Source of the DNA: Prescottella defluvii
GTDB lineage: Bacteria > Actinomycetota > Actinomycetes > Mycobacteriales > Mycobacteriaceae
Direction: 5' to 3'
Assembly (NCBI RefSeq): GCF_000738775.1
Contig: NZ_JPOC01000045.1
Span: 1-64,000, forward strand
Length of the DNA: 64,000 nucleotides
A program made the position numbers and the translations under genes. This document shows positions 24,036 through 33,511 of this stretch, piece after piece. Positions within the stretch are counted from its first letter, which is position 1, and every line of letters starts with the position of its first letter. The notes below the pieces were generated by a model. The model was not told the DNA's origin, did not search any database, and saw only the letters and a program-made list of their open reading frames with translations.

Positions 24036-24698
24036 TCAGATCCGCCGCATCACCGACACCACTTTGCCGAGGATGACGGCCTCGTCGCCGTCGATGACCT
24101 CGTAGGCGGCGTTGCGGGGCTCGAGATAGACGTGGCCGCCCCGTCGGCGCAGCACCTTCACGGTGGCCTCGCCGTCGATCATCGCCGCCACGATCTCGCC
24201 CGACTGGGCCTCGTCCTGGCGGCGCACCACGACGGTGTCGCCGTCGCAGATCGCGGCGTCGACCATCGACTCGCCGCGCACCCGCAGCGCGAAGACCGTG
24301 CCCGAGCCGACCAGTTCCCGCGGCAGCGACAGCACCTCGTCGGTGTGCTCCTCGGCGAGAATCGGTGCGCCGGCCGCGATGTCACCGACGACCGGTACCT
24401 CGACACTGTTCTCCGACGCCCGCCCCGGCGCCGAGCCGGCCAGGAACGGGCGCACGTCCAGCTGCCGGGTCATCGATCCGCCGCGGCGCAGGAACCCCTT
24501 GTCCTCCAGGGCCTTCAGATGCTTCGACACCGACGACGTCGACCTCAGACCCACCGACTCCGCGATCTCACGGGTGCTCGGCGGGCAGCCGTGCGCAGAC
24601 ACCGCGTCCCGGATCGCCACCAGGATCCGCTGCTGACGGGGCGGCAGGGTGGAGGCGTCGAGGCCACCGAACATCTCGAGATCGTCGTAACCGGTCAC
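24036..24698 (-). CDS. lexA: LexA, SOS-response repressor
   Basis: A 220-residue LexA. The winged HTH (about 15-80) includes PPSTREIAESVGLRSTSSVSKHLKALEDKGFLRR. The self-cleavage site Ala-Gly is in IAAGAPILAEE, the catalytic Ser in RGESMVDAAI and the general-base Lys in ATVKVLRR. It represses DNA-damage genes until RecA-stimulated autocleavage. The GTG at 24698 appears leaderless (minus-strand TACGAT at 24706-24711, 7 nt upstream). I found no GAAC-N4-GTTC type SOS box in the 90 bp upstream, which is unusual for an autoregulated lexA. Confidence 0.95.
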   Translation of the reverse strand: MTGYDDLEMFGGLDASTLPPRQQRILVAIRDAVSAHGCPPSTREIAESVGLRSTSSVSKHLKALEDKGFLRRGGSMTRQLDVRPFLAGSAPGRASENSVEVPVVGDIAAGAPILAEEHTDEVLSLPRELVGSGTVFALRVRGESMVDAAICDGDTVVVRRQDEAQSGEIVAAMIDGEATVKVLRRRGGHVYLEPRNAAYEVIDGDEAVILGKVVSVMRRI

Positions 24699-24705
24699 CC
24701 GGTGA

Positions 24706-24732
24706 ATCGTAGTGGGGGGTGGGGACACCCCC
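24706..24732 (-). promoter_or_regulatory. lexA promoter region with G-rich inverted repeat
   Basis: On the minus strand TACGAT (24706-24711) lies 7 nt before the GTG, a leaderless arrangement. Just upstream, GGGGGTG (24715-24721) and CACCCCC (24726-24732) form an inverted repeat around GGGA, covering the -35 area. It does not resemble the actinobacterial SOS box, so it may be a site for another regulator or a weak hairpin. Confidence 0.4.
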
Positions 24733-24737
24733 GGAAA

Positions 24738-24781
24738 CGGCGACGGGGTGGGACCACGTGTGTGGTCCCACCCCGTCGCCG
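24738..24781. terminator. Strong terminator downstream of ppa
   Basis: A perfect 20-bp stem (24738-24757 with 24762-24781) around a GTGT loop begins 6 nt after the ppa stop on the minus strand. It also isolates the lexA promoter from ppa transcription. Only a short T run follows in the ppa direction. Confidence 0.9.
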
Positions 24782-24787
24782 AAGAAC

Positions 24788-25279
24788 TCAGTGTCCGCCG
24801 TTGGCCTTCAGCCGCTCGACGGCCTCCGTGATGACCTTCTCGGCCTCGGCGCGGCCGACCCAGTCGGCGCCGGTGACGTGCTTGTTCGGCTCGAGATCCT
24901 TGTAGTGCACGAAGAAGTGCTTGATCGCGTCCAGCTCGAACTGCGAGACGTCCGCCAGATCCTGGATGTGATCCCAGCGCGGGTCGCCCGCGGGGACGCA
25001 CAGCACCTTGTCGTCGCCGCCGGCCTCGTCGACCATCTTGAACATGCCGACCGGGCGGGCCTCGACGATGACACCGGGGAACACCGACTCGGGCAGCAGC
25101 ACCATCGCGTCCAGCGGATCGCCGTCCTCACCGAGGGTGTTCTCGATGTAGCCGTAGTCGGCCGGGTACCCGAAGGAGGTGTAGAGGTAGCGGTCCAGCT
25201 TCACGCGGCCGGTCTCGTGATCGACCTCGTACTTGTTGCGCTGGCCCTTGGGGATTTCGATGGTGACGTCGAACTCCAC
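24788..25279 (-). CDS. ppa: Inorganic pyrophosphatase
   Basis: A 163-residue family-I soluble pyrophosphatase. The active-site signature [12 protein letters not shown] (metal-binding Asp residues about 53-58) and the N-terminal [13 protein letters not shown] and [17 protein letters not shown] are all conserved. It hydrolyses PPi to phosphate and drives biosynthetic reactions in the cytosol. The GTG at 25279 is preceded by GAGGA. It diverges from dacB and ends in a strong hairpin; the same divergent ppa/dacB arrangement is found in mycobacteria. Confidence 0.96.
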   Translation of the reverse strand: MEFDVTIEIPKGQRNKYEVDHETGRVKLDRYLYTSFGYPADYGYIENTLGEDGDPLDAMVLLPESVFPGVIVEARPVGMFKMVDEAGGDDKVLCVPAGDPRWDHIQDLADVSQFELDAIKHFFVHYKDLEPNKHVTGADWVGRAEAEKVITEAVERLKANGGH

Positions 25280-25424
25280 GTCTTGTCCTCACTGTCCTGT
25301 CTGCGGCTGCCGCCTCGGTAGACGGTTCGGGAAAAGGGTAGCCGGTCGGCGATACTGTGTTGTGCAGGTGCCGGGCACTTGGACGGCCCCTCGCGCGAAA
25401 CGGTCTGAGTAGTCCGAGAAGTCG

Positions 25425-26858
25425 GTGAAGCGAGAACCCGGAGGGATGTTGGCGGGCGAGGGAAAGAAGAAGATCGGCGGCCTGGAGGGGCGTCGGCGCC
25501 GAAACATCCGGATCCTGATGTCGTTGGCCACGGTCCTCGTGCTCGCCGCCGCGGGCACCACGATCGTGGTGATGCAGCGCGGGACCGCGACGGCCGCCCA
25601 GGACGTGGCAGCCGAGTCGCCGGAGCCGTCGCTCATCACCGCGACACCACAGGTGGCGCCGCTGTCCAGCGACGCCCCGATGCCGTCGCCGCAGGCCCTG
25701 GCCGCGGCCCTCGCGCCCGTGGTGACCAACCCCGCGCTCGGGACGTTCTCCGGATCCGTCGCAGATGCGCTCACCGGCAACGTGCTGTGGAGTCAGGACC
25801 CGGACACCCCCATGACACCGGCGTCGACCACCAAGATCCTCACCGCGGCCGCCGCGATGCTCGCGCTGCCCGCCGACCACCGCGTCGAGACGCGAGTGGT
25901 GCAGGGAACGAAGCCGGGGGAGATCGTCCTCGTCGGTGACGGCGACCCGACGCTCACCGCGCAACCGGCCGGAGCGCCCGGCTACTACCCGGGGGGCCCG
26001 CGCATCGCGGACCTCGTCGAGCAGATCCAGCGCGCCGGCACCCCGGTGGACAGCATCGTCGTCGACACCGGCGCCTACACCGGTCCGACGATGGCCCAGG
26101 GCTGGATGCCCGAGGACGTCGCCGCCGGCTACATCGCGCCCACCGAATCGCTCATGATCGACGGTGGCCGGATCACGCCGCTCGCCGACGAGTCGCCGCG
26201 CAGCCCCACCCCCGCTCTCGACGCCGGCAGGGTCCTGGCCCAGGCACTCGGGATCGACCCCGCCCGGGTCGTCCTCGGGAAGGCCGAGGCCGGTGCCGCC
26301 CCCGTCGCGAGCGTGCTGTCGGCGCCCCTGCGCGACCGGCTCGGACAGATGATGCGCAAGTCGGACAACGTGCTCGCCGAGGCCATCGCCCGCGAGGTCG
26401 CGGGCGCGAAGAACGCCGAACGCTCGTTCGCGGGCGCCACCGCGGCCGTCTCGCAGACCATGTACGACGCCGGATTCAAGATGGACGGACTGGTCCTGCA
26501 CGACGGCAGCGGGCTGTCCGTCGACAACCGCATTCCCGCCCGTCTCCTCACCGAGACGCTCACCGCTGCGGCCGGCGACACCAAGCCGCAGTTGCGGCCC
26601 ATGCTCGACGACCTGCCCGTCGCCGGCGCCACCGGCACCCTGTCGGACCGGTACGCCTCGGGCGACCGGACCGGCGCGGGCTGGGTGCGGGCCAAGACGG
26701 GAACTCTGTCGGTCGCCAGCGTGTTGACCGGATATGTCGTCGACGTCGACGGCCGGGTCCTCACCTTCGCGCTGATGTCCAACAACAGCCCACCGGAGGT
26801 GAGCCGTCCCGCGCTCGACGCGGTCGCAGGGACACTGCGGCTGTGCGGATGCCGGTGA
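25425..26858 (+). CDS. dacB: D-alanyl-D-alanine carboxypeptidase/endopeptidase (PBP4 type, family S13)
   Basis: A 477-residue exported penicillin-binding protein. A basic N-terminus and a hydrophobic helix (about residues 30-50) act as signal or membrane anchor. The catalytic triad motifs are Ser-x-x-Lys in ASTTKILTAAAAM (about 127-130), Ser-x-Asn as SDN in MRKSDNVLAEAIAREV (about 311) and Lys-Thr-Gly in VRAKTGTLSVASV (about 424). It trims or cleaves peptidoglycan stem peptides. The GTG at 25425 is taken; an ATG at 25446 abuts a GGAGGG and is less likely. It heads the dacB-metalloprotease-tilS-hpt row. Confidence 0.92.
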   Translation: MKREPGGMLAGEGKKKIGGLEGRRRRNIRILMSLATVLVLAAAGTTIVVMQRGTATAAQDVAAESPEPSLITATPQVAPLSSDAPMPSPQALAAALAPVVTNPALGTFSGSVADALTGNVLWSQDPDTPMTPASTTKILTAAAAMLALPADHRVETRVVQGTKPGEIVLVGDGDPTLTAQPAGAPGYYPGGPRIADLVEQIQRAGTPVDSIVVDTGAYTGPTMAQGWMPEDVAAGYIAPTESLMIDGGRITPLADESPRSPTPALDAGRVLAQALGIDPARVVLGKAEAGAAPVASVLSAPLRDRLGQMMRKSDNVLAEAIAREVAGAKNAERSFAGATAAVSQTMYDAGFKMDGLVLHDGSGLSVDNRIPARLLTETLTAAAGDTKPQLRPMLDDLPVAGATGTLSDRYASGDRTGAGWVRAKTGTLSVASVLTGYVVDVDGRVLTFALMSNNSPPEVSRPALDAVAGTLRLCGCR

Positions 26859-26882
26859 AATCGATGGGAAGTGGGCGGTGAC

Positions 26883-27947
26883 GTGACGGAGCCGGAGAGC
26901 GGATTCGGAAATGCGGTGGACTGGCGTCTGGCCGCCCGGACGGGTGCGCGACTGGCCCCGGCCGGACCGTCGACGTCCCGGTACACCGCGGAGTCGGTGG
27001 TGGCCGAACTCGAGTCCGCGTCGATCCGCGCCGAAGGCCCGGTCCGGGACGTCACCGGCCTCGCCGACGGGCTGCCGATCCCGGCCGCGCAGGTCGTGGA
27101 CCGGGCCGGCTGGATCCGGGCGGCGGCGCACTCGATGGCAACGCTGACCGGGACCGACATCGAATCCGCGCAGCGCACCCTGCTGGCCGGCAAGCCCGGC
27201 GGCGTGCAGGCCGGTGCGATGCTGGCCTACCTGTCGTCCGCGATCCTCGGCCAGTACGACCCCTTCACCGGCGAACACGGCACCCTGCTGCTGGTCGCCC
27301 CCAACGTGCTGCAGGTCGAGCGCACCCTCAAGGTGCCGCCCAGCGACTTCCGGCTGTGGGTGTGCCTGCACGAGGTGACGCACCGGGTGCAGTTCTCGTC
27401 GGCGCCGTGGATGGGCGAGTACATGCGCCAGTCCGTCGCCACCCTCGGCGAGTCGACGGACGAGCCGATGACCGAGTTCGTCGCCCGGCTGTCCGGGGCG
27501 CTGCGAGAGTGGCGCCGCGGCAGTGGCCCGGACACGGACCTGCCCGCCGATCAGCGCGGCGTCATCGGACTCCTCCGCGCCACCCAGGCCGAACCGCAGC
27601 GCCTCGCGCTGGACCGGATGCTGATGCTCGGCACCGTCCTCGAAGGCCACGCCGACCACGTGATGGACGCCGTCGGGCCCGCGGTCGTGCCGTCGGTGGT
27701 GCGGATCCGCAAGGCGTTCGACGCCCGCCGACACCGCCAGACCAATCCGGTCCAGCGGGTGATCCGGGCGCTGCTCGGCATGGACGCCAAGATGGCGCAG
27801 TACGTGCGCGGCAAGAGCTTCGTCGACGCCGTCGTCGCGCGGGCCGGCATGGAACAGTTCAACGCCGTCTGGTCCGGCGCCGACGCGATGCCGACCGTCG
27901 ACGAGATCGAGAACCCCGACGCCTGGATCACCCGAGTGCTGGGGTGA
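26883..27947 (+). CDS. DUF2342 zinc-dependent metalloprotease-like protein
   Basis: A 354-residue protein of the actinobacterial DUF2342 family (sometimes labelled F420-associated or zinc-dependent metalloprotease). The segment LHEVTHRVQF (about 164-173) gives His-Glu-x-x-His, and the Glu/His-rich LEGHADHVMDAVGP (about 255) gives a possible third ligand. There is no signal peptide. The GTG at 26883 is preferred over an in-frame GTG at 26871. The stop overlaps the tilS start (GTGA). The order dacB - this gene - tilS - hpt is the same as in mycobacteria, but its biochemical role is not established. Confidence 0.85.
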   Translation: MTEPESGFGNAVDWRLAARTGARLAPAGPSTSRYTAESVVAELESASIRAEGPVRDVTGLADGLPIPAAQVVDRAGWIRAAAHSMATLTGTDIESAQRTLLAGKPGGVQAGAMLAYLSSAILGQYDPFTGEHGTLLLVAPNVLQVERTLKVPPSDFRLWVCLHEVTHRVQFSSAPWMGEYMRQSVATLGESTDEPMTEFVARLSGALREWRRGSGPDTDLPADQRGVIGLLRATQAEPQRLALDRMLMLGTVLEGHADHVMDAVGPAVVPSVVRIRKAFDARRHRQTNPVQRVIRALLGMDAKMAQYVRGKSFVDAVVARAGMEQFNAVWSGADAMPTVDEIENPDAWITRVLG

Positions 27948-28924
27948 CGGCACCGGTGGCGCTGCCCGAGGCCCCCGCGATCCTCGAGATCCGGCACGCG
28001 GTGCGGGCGTGGCTGGCGCGGCACGAACCGGCTGGAGGCGTCGTCGTCGCGCTCTCGGGTGGGGCGGACTCCCTCGCCCTGGCCGCCGCCGCCGTCGCGG
28101 AGGCGCCCGCGGTGCGGGCACTCGTCGTCGATCACCGACTGCAGGACGGTTCCGGGGCCGTCGCCGCCGCCGCGGCCGCCCGCGCGCTCACGCTCGGCTG
28201 CGCCGGCGCCGACGTCGTGGCGGTCGACGTGACGGGCCCGGGCGGGCTCGAGGCCGCCGCCCGCACCGCCCGGTACGCGGCCCTCGACGCCGGTCGGCAC
28301 GGTCGTCCCGTCCTGCTCGGGCACACCCTCGACGACCAGGCCGAGACGGTGCTGCTGGGCCTGGCCCGCGGGTCCGGCGGTCGCTCGATCCGCGGCATGG
28401 CCGAGTACGACGCACCGTGGGGGCGTCCGCTGCTCGGGGTGCGCCGGGCGACCACCCGGACCGCGTGCGCGGAACTGGGACTCGCACCGTACGAGGACCC
28501 GCACAACTCCGATCCCGGGTTCACCCGGGTGAGACTGCGCACCGAGGTGCTGCCCCTGCTCGAGGACGTCCTCGGTGGCGGCGTCGCGCCGGCCCTGGCC
28601 CGGACCGCCGAACACCTCCGCGAGGACGGCGAGGTGCTCGACACACTTTCCCGGCAGGCCTTCGCGACCGCCCGCGACGGCGACGACCTCCTGGTCGAAC
28701 GGTTGACCGACGTCCCGGTCGCGGTGCGGCGCCGTGTCCTGCGGTCGTGGCTCCACGACCGCGGCGCGAAGTCGCTCACCGACCGGCAGTTGCGTGCCGT
28801 GGACGAGTTGGTCGGGCGGTGGCGGGGGCAGGGCGGCGTCGCCGTCGGAGGCGGAAGACCGGGAGTCAGGTTGGTTGCATCCCGGCGGCGTGGCAGGCTG
28901 TCGACGGGGTTCGTGAACGACTGA
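27944..28924 (+). CDS. tilS: tRNA(Ile)-lysidine synthase
   Basis: A 326-residue N-type PP-loop ATPase. VVVALSGGADSLALA (residues about 32-46) contains the SGGxDS ATP motif, followed by LVVDHRLQDGS and GHTLDDQAETVLLGLARGSG, the TilS hallmark. A shorter helical C-terminal region (about 215-310) follows. It converts C34 of tRNA-Ile(CAU) to lysidine and is essential for AUA decoding. It overlaps the upstream metalloprotease gene by 4 nt and is followed 12 bp later by hpt, the conserved tilS-hpt pair. Confidence 0.94.
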   Translation: MTAPVALPEAPAILEIRHAVRAWLARHEPAGGVVVALSGGADSLALAAAAVAEAPAVRALVVDHRLQDGSGAVAAAAAARALTLGCAGADVVAVDVTGPGGLEAAARTARYAALDAGRHGRPVLLGHTLDDQAETVLLGLARGSGGRSIRGMAEYDAPWGRPLLGVRRATTRTACAELGLAPYEDPHNSDPGFTRVRLRTEVLPLLEDVLGGGVAPALARTAEHLREDGEVLDTLSRQAFATARDGDDLLVERLTDVPVAVRRRVLRSWLHDRGAKSLTDRQLRAVDELVGRWRGQGGVAVGGGRPGVRLVASRRRGRLSTGFVND

Positions 28925-28936
28925 AGGGAATGCTCC

Positions 28937-29491
28937 GTGTACGAGGGCGACATCGCATCGGTACTCATCTCCGAGGAGCAGATCAAGGAGCGCACGGCCG
29001 AACTGGCCGAGGCGATCGCCGAGCGCTATCCGGTCGGTGCGCCGGAAGGCGACCTGCTGCTGGTCGGTGTCCTCAAGGGCGCGATCTTCTTCATGACCGA
29101 CTTCGCGCGGGCACTGTCGATCCCCACCCAGATGGAGTTCATGGCGGTCAGCTCGTACGGCTCGTCGACGTCGTCGTCCGGTGTCGTGCGGATCCTCAAG
29201 GACCTCGACAAGGACATCGCCGGCCGCCACGTGCTGATCGTCGAGGACATCATCGACTCCGGTCTGACGCTGTCCTGGCTGATGCGCAACCTCAAGACCC
29301 GCAACCCGGCGTCGCTCGAGGTCGTGACGCTGCTGCGTAAGCCCGAGGCCGTCAAGGTCGACGTCGAGGTCGCGCACGTCGGCTTCGACATCCCCGACGA
29401 GTTCGTCGTCGGCTACGGCCTGGACTACGCCGAGCGCTACCGCGACCTGCCCTACATCGGCACCCTCGACCCCAAGGTGTACGGCGGATAG
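28937..29491 (+). CDS. hpt: Hypoxanthine phosphoribosyltransferase
   Basis: A 184-residue type I PRTase. The PRPP loop is [14 protein letters not shown] (about residues 98-111), the flexible loop [16 protein letters not shown] is conserved, and [28 protein letters not shown] forms the C-terminal purine-binding region. It salvages hypoxanthine/guanine to nucleotides. The GTG at 28937 follows GAAGGGA. Its last 40 bp overlap the 3' end of the convergent kinase gene. Confidence 0.95.
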   Translation: MYEGDIASVLISEEQIKERTAELAEAIAERYPVGAPEGDLLLVGVLKGAIFFMTDFARALSIPTQMEFMAVSSYGSSTSSSGVVRILKDLDKDIAGRHVLIVEDIIDSGLTLSWLMRNLKTRNPASLEVVTLLRKPEAVKVDVEVAHVGFDIPDEFVVGYGLDYAERYRDLPYIGTLDPKVYGG

Positions 29492-31803
29492 TTCCCCTGC
29501 GACACGACGCGTTCGAGCGCGAGCAGGTCCGCCTCCAGCAGGCGGAACAGCCAGTACACGAGCACGAACGCGATCACGCCGCCGACGCACAGCACCCGCA
29601 CCGCGTAGATGACGGCCGAGATCTCGTCGGGGGACAGGAACGTCACCCCGGCCACTCCGATCAGCGGCACCGACGCGGCCACCGCGAGGTACAGGGTGCT
29701 GCGCCGGTCGAGTCCGCGTAGGCGCCGTTCGTCGCTGCTGCTGGTGATTCCGTGCGGCAGTAGCGACGGGTACAGGCAGCGCACCGCGTAGAACGTCACC
29801 AGGAAGAACGGGTACGCGACGGCGATGGCCCCGCACACGATCTGCGACCCCAGGAAGTGGACGTAGGCCCCCTGCGGGAGACCGCCCGCCGCGATCTGGA
29901 GTGACACCGGGAAGACGATCCCGGCCACCAGCCACAACGCGAACACGATGGCGACGATCCGGTCGCCCATCAGCAGGGTGTCGACCCGGGCCTTCGCGAG
30001 GGTCGCGGCATCGTAGGTGCGGCCCTTGCGCAGGCCCCGCGGCACCGAGATCACGTTGCGGCAGAAGTACACGATCAGCAGGAACCCGAGCGGGAACAGG
30101 ACGCTGTTGATCACCTGGGAGATCTCGACGAACCTCCGCTGGGCCTCGGCGGACAGTTCGTCGATGATCAGCGTCTGGTTGTGGTGGTAGTTGTAGACCG
30201 CCGCCAGTGCGTTCGGCCCGCCCACCCCGAGCGCGACGATCGGTACGAACCACGGCCGCAGCCGGTACCGCCAACTGGTCGGCGGCGGGTCGACGAGGTC
30301 CCGGGCCCGGGCGTCGAGGCACAGATCGAACTGCTGCGCCAACTGTGCCCCCGTCGCCCAGCGGTCGTCGGGGTCCGGCTTCAGGCACGTCAGCAGCACC
30401 CGCCGCAGCGCCGCGGGACAGTCGTCGGGCAGTTCGTCATGGAACTGCGGATCGATGTCGCGTCGGCGCAGCGCCAGCATGCGCTCGAGCGACGTCGCCG
30501 ATTCGCCTGCGTCGCGGTCGTCGTCGAACGGGCGACGTCCGGTCAGCAGTTCCCACAGCATCACCCCTAGCGCGTAGAGGTCGCTGCGGACGTCGAGGTC
30601 GGCGGCCGTGCCCGGAAGCTCCGGGTGACACGCCTCGAGCTGCTCGGGCGACATGTACGCCAGTGAGCCGCCGAAATACGCGACCGGGCTGGTGCCGGCG
30701 ACACGGTCGCTGAAACTGATGTTGAAGTCCGCCAGCTTCGGGACGCCCTCAGACGTCAGCAGCACGTTCGCGGGCTTGATGTCCCGGTGCAGCACGCCGC
30801 GGCTGTCGGCGTAGTCGAGGGCGTCCGCGAGCCGTCGCCCCAGCCACGCCACCGTCTCCGGCCACGTCAGCCCGGCGATCTCGTCCCGCACACTCGAGTC
30901 GCTGGGCCGGATCTCACCCTTGCGTTCGAGCGTCTCGTCGATCGCGTCGAGCAGCAGCTGACCGGTTCGCGGAAGCTGCGGATCGTCCGGAACCGCCCGC
31001 ACCCGACGCAGCACGTCGAGCAGCGTGCCGCCCGGCACGTACTGCATGTACAGCAGCTTCAGCTCGCGGTCCGTCAGCAGTCGCTGGTCGAACACCCGCA
31101 CGATGTAGTCGTGGTCCAGCTGGGCCAGGGTCTGCGGCTCGGTGCCGTGATCGTGGGAGATCTTCACCGCGACCAGCCGCTGCATCGACCGCTGCCGCGC
31201 CAGGAACACCCGCGCGAACGATCCGCGGCCCAGACCGGTCAGCAGATCGAAGTCGTCGATGCAGTCGCCGACGTCCACCCGGTCGAGGGCGTGCTGCGCG
31301 CCGGGCGTCACGACGAGCGTGCTGCGGTAGTCGCCGGCACCGTTGCCGACCCGGGCCAACTGCTCGGCCAGTTCGGGGAACTCCCGCGCGTACGCCTCCG
31401 CGTCGGCGACCCGGCCGCAGCGCCGGCGCAGGTGGAAGTCCTCGTAGATCAGGTCGGCGGGCAGCGGTTTCGACTGCAGGTCCGCGAACTCGGAGCGATA
31501 GTCCGTCAGCGGCTTCGGCCGGTCGGCGTGCAACAGCCGGAAATCGAGGTCGACCTTGATCAACTCCACCAGGGCTGCGCGCCGCAACGCATCGCCCACG
31601 GCGAGTCCGCCGGGCAGGAAGACCTCGAGATCGGGGGGCCGGCCGGTGGCCTCCCACTCGGCCGCGAACCGGGCCACCACGTCGGCCAGGAACGACACCG
31701 TCTGCGTGCCCGGATCCAGCGACGCTCCGGCCGCGGCCGTGGGAGCCGTCGTCGCAGCGAGGTCTGTCGCACCAGTGCGTGCCGAACCTGGGCCATCCAT
31801 CAC
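29452..31803 (-). CDS. Membrane-anchored Ser/Thr protein kinase with atypical DFN motif
   Basis: A 783-residue protein. Residues 1-185 form a pre-kinase helical region ([15 protein letters not shown]-type, seen in planctomycete-like STKs). The kinase domain spans about 186-500: Gly loop [11 protein letters not shown] (190-200), Lys214 in [13 protein letters not shown] (339-346), DFN instead of DFG (359-361) and MSPE (384-387). After about 517 come six or so hydrophobic helices, so the C-terminal third is a polytopic membrane domain rather than the PASTA domains of PknB. Asp359 for Mg2+ is retained, so it may be active. It diverges from an amidase gene and overlaps hpt tail-to-tail by 40 bp. 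Its substrate is unknown. Confidence 0.85.
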   Translation of the reverse strand: MMDGPGSARTGATDLAATTAPTAAAGASLDPGTQTVSFLADVVARFAAEWEATGRPPDLEVFLPGGLAVGDALRRAALVELIKVDLDFRLLHADRPKPLTDYRSEFADLQSKPLPADLIYEDFHLRRRCGRVADAEAYAREFPELAEQLARVGNGAGDYRSTLVVTPGAQHALDRVDVGDCIDDFDLLTGLGRGSFARVFLARQRSMQRLVAVKISHDHGTEPQTLAQLDHDYIVRVFDQRLLTDRELKLLYMQYVPGGTLLDVLRRVRAVPDDPQLPRTGQLLLDAIDETLERKGEIRPSDSSVRDEIAGLTWPETVAWLGRRLADALDYADSRGVLHRDIKPANVLLTSEGVPKLADFNISFSDRVAGTSPVAYFGGSLAYMSPEQLEACHPELPGTAADLDVRSDLYALGVMLWELLTGRRPFDDDRDAGESATSLERMLALRRRDIDPQFHDELPDDCPAALRRVLLTCLKPDPDDRWATGAQLAQQFDLCLDARARDLVDPPPTSWRYRLRPWFVPIVALGVGGPNALAAVYNYHHNQTLIIDELSAEAQRRFVEISQVINSVLFPLGFLLIVYFCRNVISVPRGLRKGRTYDAATLAKARVDTLLMGDRIVAIVFALWLVAGIVFPVSLQIAAGGLPQGAYVHFLGSQIVCGAIAVAYPFFLVTFYAVRCLYPSLLPHGITSSSDERRLRGLDRRSTLYLAVAASVPLIGVAGVTFLSPDEISAVIYAVRVLCVGGVIAFVLVYWLFRLLEADLLALERVVSQGNYPPYTLGSRVPM

Positions 31804-31840
31804 TCGTCACCGTTCGGGAGAGGGCAGCGGCCGGAGGGTG

Positions 31841-31854
31841 GGGTGAACTCACCC
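31841..31854. promoter_or_regulatory. Palindrome in the kinase/amidase divergent region
   Basis: GGGTGAACTCACCC is a perfect 6+6 palindrome around AC in the 97-bp divergent region between the kinase (leftward) and the amidase (rightward). Sixty bp downstream, CATACT (31889-31894) stands 6 nt before the amidase GTG as a leaderless -10. The palindrome could be the operator of a dimeric regulator. Confidence 0.4.
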
Positions 31855-31900
31855 CTCGGGGTACTCGAAATGATATCGCCGTCGGCTGCATACTCGGCAG

Positions 31901-33253
31901 GTGCAGGATCATCTGGTCGAGGAGTACACCGCAGTTTCCATCGCTGCCCGGGTGCGTTCCGGCGCGTTGTCGCCGGTAGCCGTGGTCGAGGACGCGTTGC
32001 GCCGAATCGGGGAGCGCGATCCCCGCATCAACGCCTTCGTGCGGGTGATGCGGGACCGGGCGCTGGCGCAGGCGCGGGACCTCGCGCAGCGGCCGGATCT
32101 CTCCGACCTGCCCCTGGCCGGGGTCCCGGTCGCGATCAAGGACAACGTCGAGGTCGAGGGCGAGCCGATGCGGGACGGTTCGGTGGCGACCGATCCGCGC
32201 CCGTCCGCCCACGACCACCCCACGGTCGCCCGGTTGCGTGCGGCCGGGGCGATCCCGATCGGGCTGACCGCGGTGCCGGAACTGTGCGTATGGGGTGCGG
32301 TCGACTCGCCGGGCGTGATCACCCGCAACCCGTGGAACCCGGACCTGGTCCCCGGCGGATCGTCCGGCGGTTCCGCCGCCGCCGTCGCCGACGGCATGGT
32401 GCCGATCGCGCTGGCCGCCGACGGCATGGGCTCGATCCGGATCCCGTCGGCCGCGTGCGGCGTGTTCGGCATCAAGCCGGGCCGCGGGATGGTGCCCGCC
32501 GAACTGGGTGCGCACTCGTGGTTCGGGATGTCGGAGAACGGGCCGATCGCGACGACCGTGTCGGACGCGGCACTGATGCTGTCGGTGCTGGCCGACGAGC
32601 CGTCGCTCGCCGCGGTCCCGGCGTCGCGACCGCTGCGCGTCGGCGTCGCGGTCAACGCGTCGTCGCCGATCATCCGCGTCGACGCGGACTGGGCGCGCGG
32701 CACCGAGCAGACCGGCCGGCTGCTGGGGGAGGCCGGGCACCGGGTCAGCGAGACGCGGGTGCCCTACCCGCCGAACATGTCGGCGGCATTCCTACGTTGG
32801 TTGGCCGGCACCGCCGACGACGCCGCCGGCCTCGATCCGGCGCTGCTCCAGCCCCGGACCCGGCGGCACGCCGCGATCGGGCGGGCGGTCAACCGTGCCG
32901 GGCTGGTGCGCCGGTCACAGGTGGATCGGCTCGAGGCGCGCATGCGCTCCTTCTTCACCGCGTACGACGTGGTGTTGACGCCGGTGCTGGCCCGACCGCC
33001 GATCGAGGCGCTCGCCTGGAGCGAGAAGTCGTGGGCGGCCAACCTGGTCGCAAATGTACGATATGCCCCGTTCAGCGCAATGTGGAACGTGCTCGGCTGG
33101 CCCGCCGCCAGCGTGCCGGTCGGGATGCATCCCACGTCCGGTACGCCGATCGCGGTCCAGGTCGTCGCGCCCCCGGGCGGGGAGTCGACGGTGCTCGCGG
33201 TGGCGGCCGAACTCGAACGGCGCCAGCCCTGGCCGCGGCACACACCCGTGTGA
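31901..33253 (+). CDS. Amidase-signature family hydrolase
   Basis: A 450-residue amidase. The Ser-cisSer-Lys triad segments are visible: Lys in LAGVPVAIKDNVEVEG (about 81), cis-Ser in PGGSSGGSAAAVADGMVPIALAADG and the nucleophile Ser in GMGSIRIPSAACGVFGIKP (about 183). The gene is likely leaderless from GTG at 31901. Family members hydrolyse aliphatic or aromatic amides, or act as GatA. The absence of gatB/gatC neighbours and its length point to a catabolic or detoxifying amidase. In the same window a nitrile-hydratase-family cluster occurs, but 25 kb away and unlinked. Confidence 0.88.
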   Translation: MQDHLVEEYTAVSIAARVRSGALSPVAVVEDALRRIGERDPRINAFVRVMRDRALAQARDLAQRPDLSDLPLAGVPVAIKDNVEVEGEPMRDGSVATDPRPSAHDHPTVARLRAAGAIPIGLTAVPELCVWGAVDSPGVITRNPWNPDLVPGGSSGGSAAAVADGMVPIALAADGMGSIRIPSAACGVFGIKPGRGMVPAELGAHSWFGMSENGPIATTVSDAALMLSVLADEPSLAAVPASRPLRVGVAVNASSPIIRVDADWARGTEQTGRLLGEAGHRVSETRVPYPPNMSAAFLRWLAGTADDAAGLDPALLQPRTRRHAAIGRAVNRAGLVRRSQVDRLEARMRSFFTAYDVVLTPVLARPPIEALAWSEKSWAANLVANVRYAPFSAMWNVLGWPAASVPVGMHPTSGTPIAVQVVAPPGGESTVLAVAAELERRQPWPRHTPV

Positions 33254-33511
33254 CTTGCCGCACGATCGCCGCCTGCGGGGTGATTTCGGCCGCCGACGGG
33301 AACCCGAGCGGGGTCGGCGTGCGTTGAAAGGATTGATTCCACTTCTCGGAGTGGATGGTTGCTACCAGGCATCGAGCATCATCGTTCGCGGTAATCTGAG
33401 GTGTCCGAGCAGCCCGAACGCCGACTGCCCGGTGATCCGGACCGTCGACCCCGTACCTGCACGAGCGTAGCCCGCACTATCGAAAGGACCGGCCGCCGTG
33501 GCCGAACCTGT

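Noticed and set aside
30787-33327. Long plus-strand frame across the kinase and amidase region
   Set aside because: Runs antisense to the kinase and out of frame with the amidase; composition is typical of a high-GC shadow frame.
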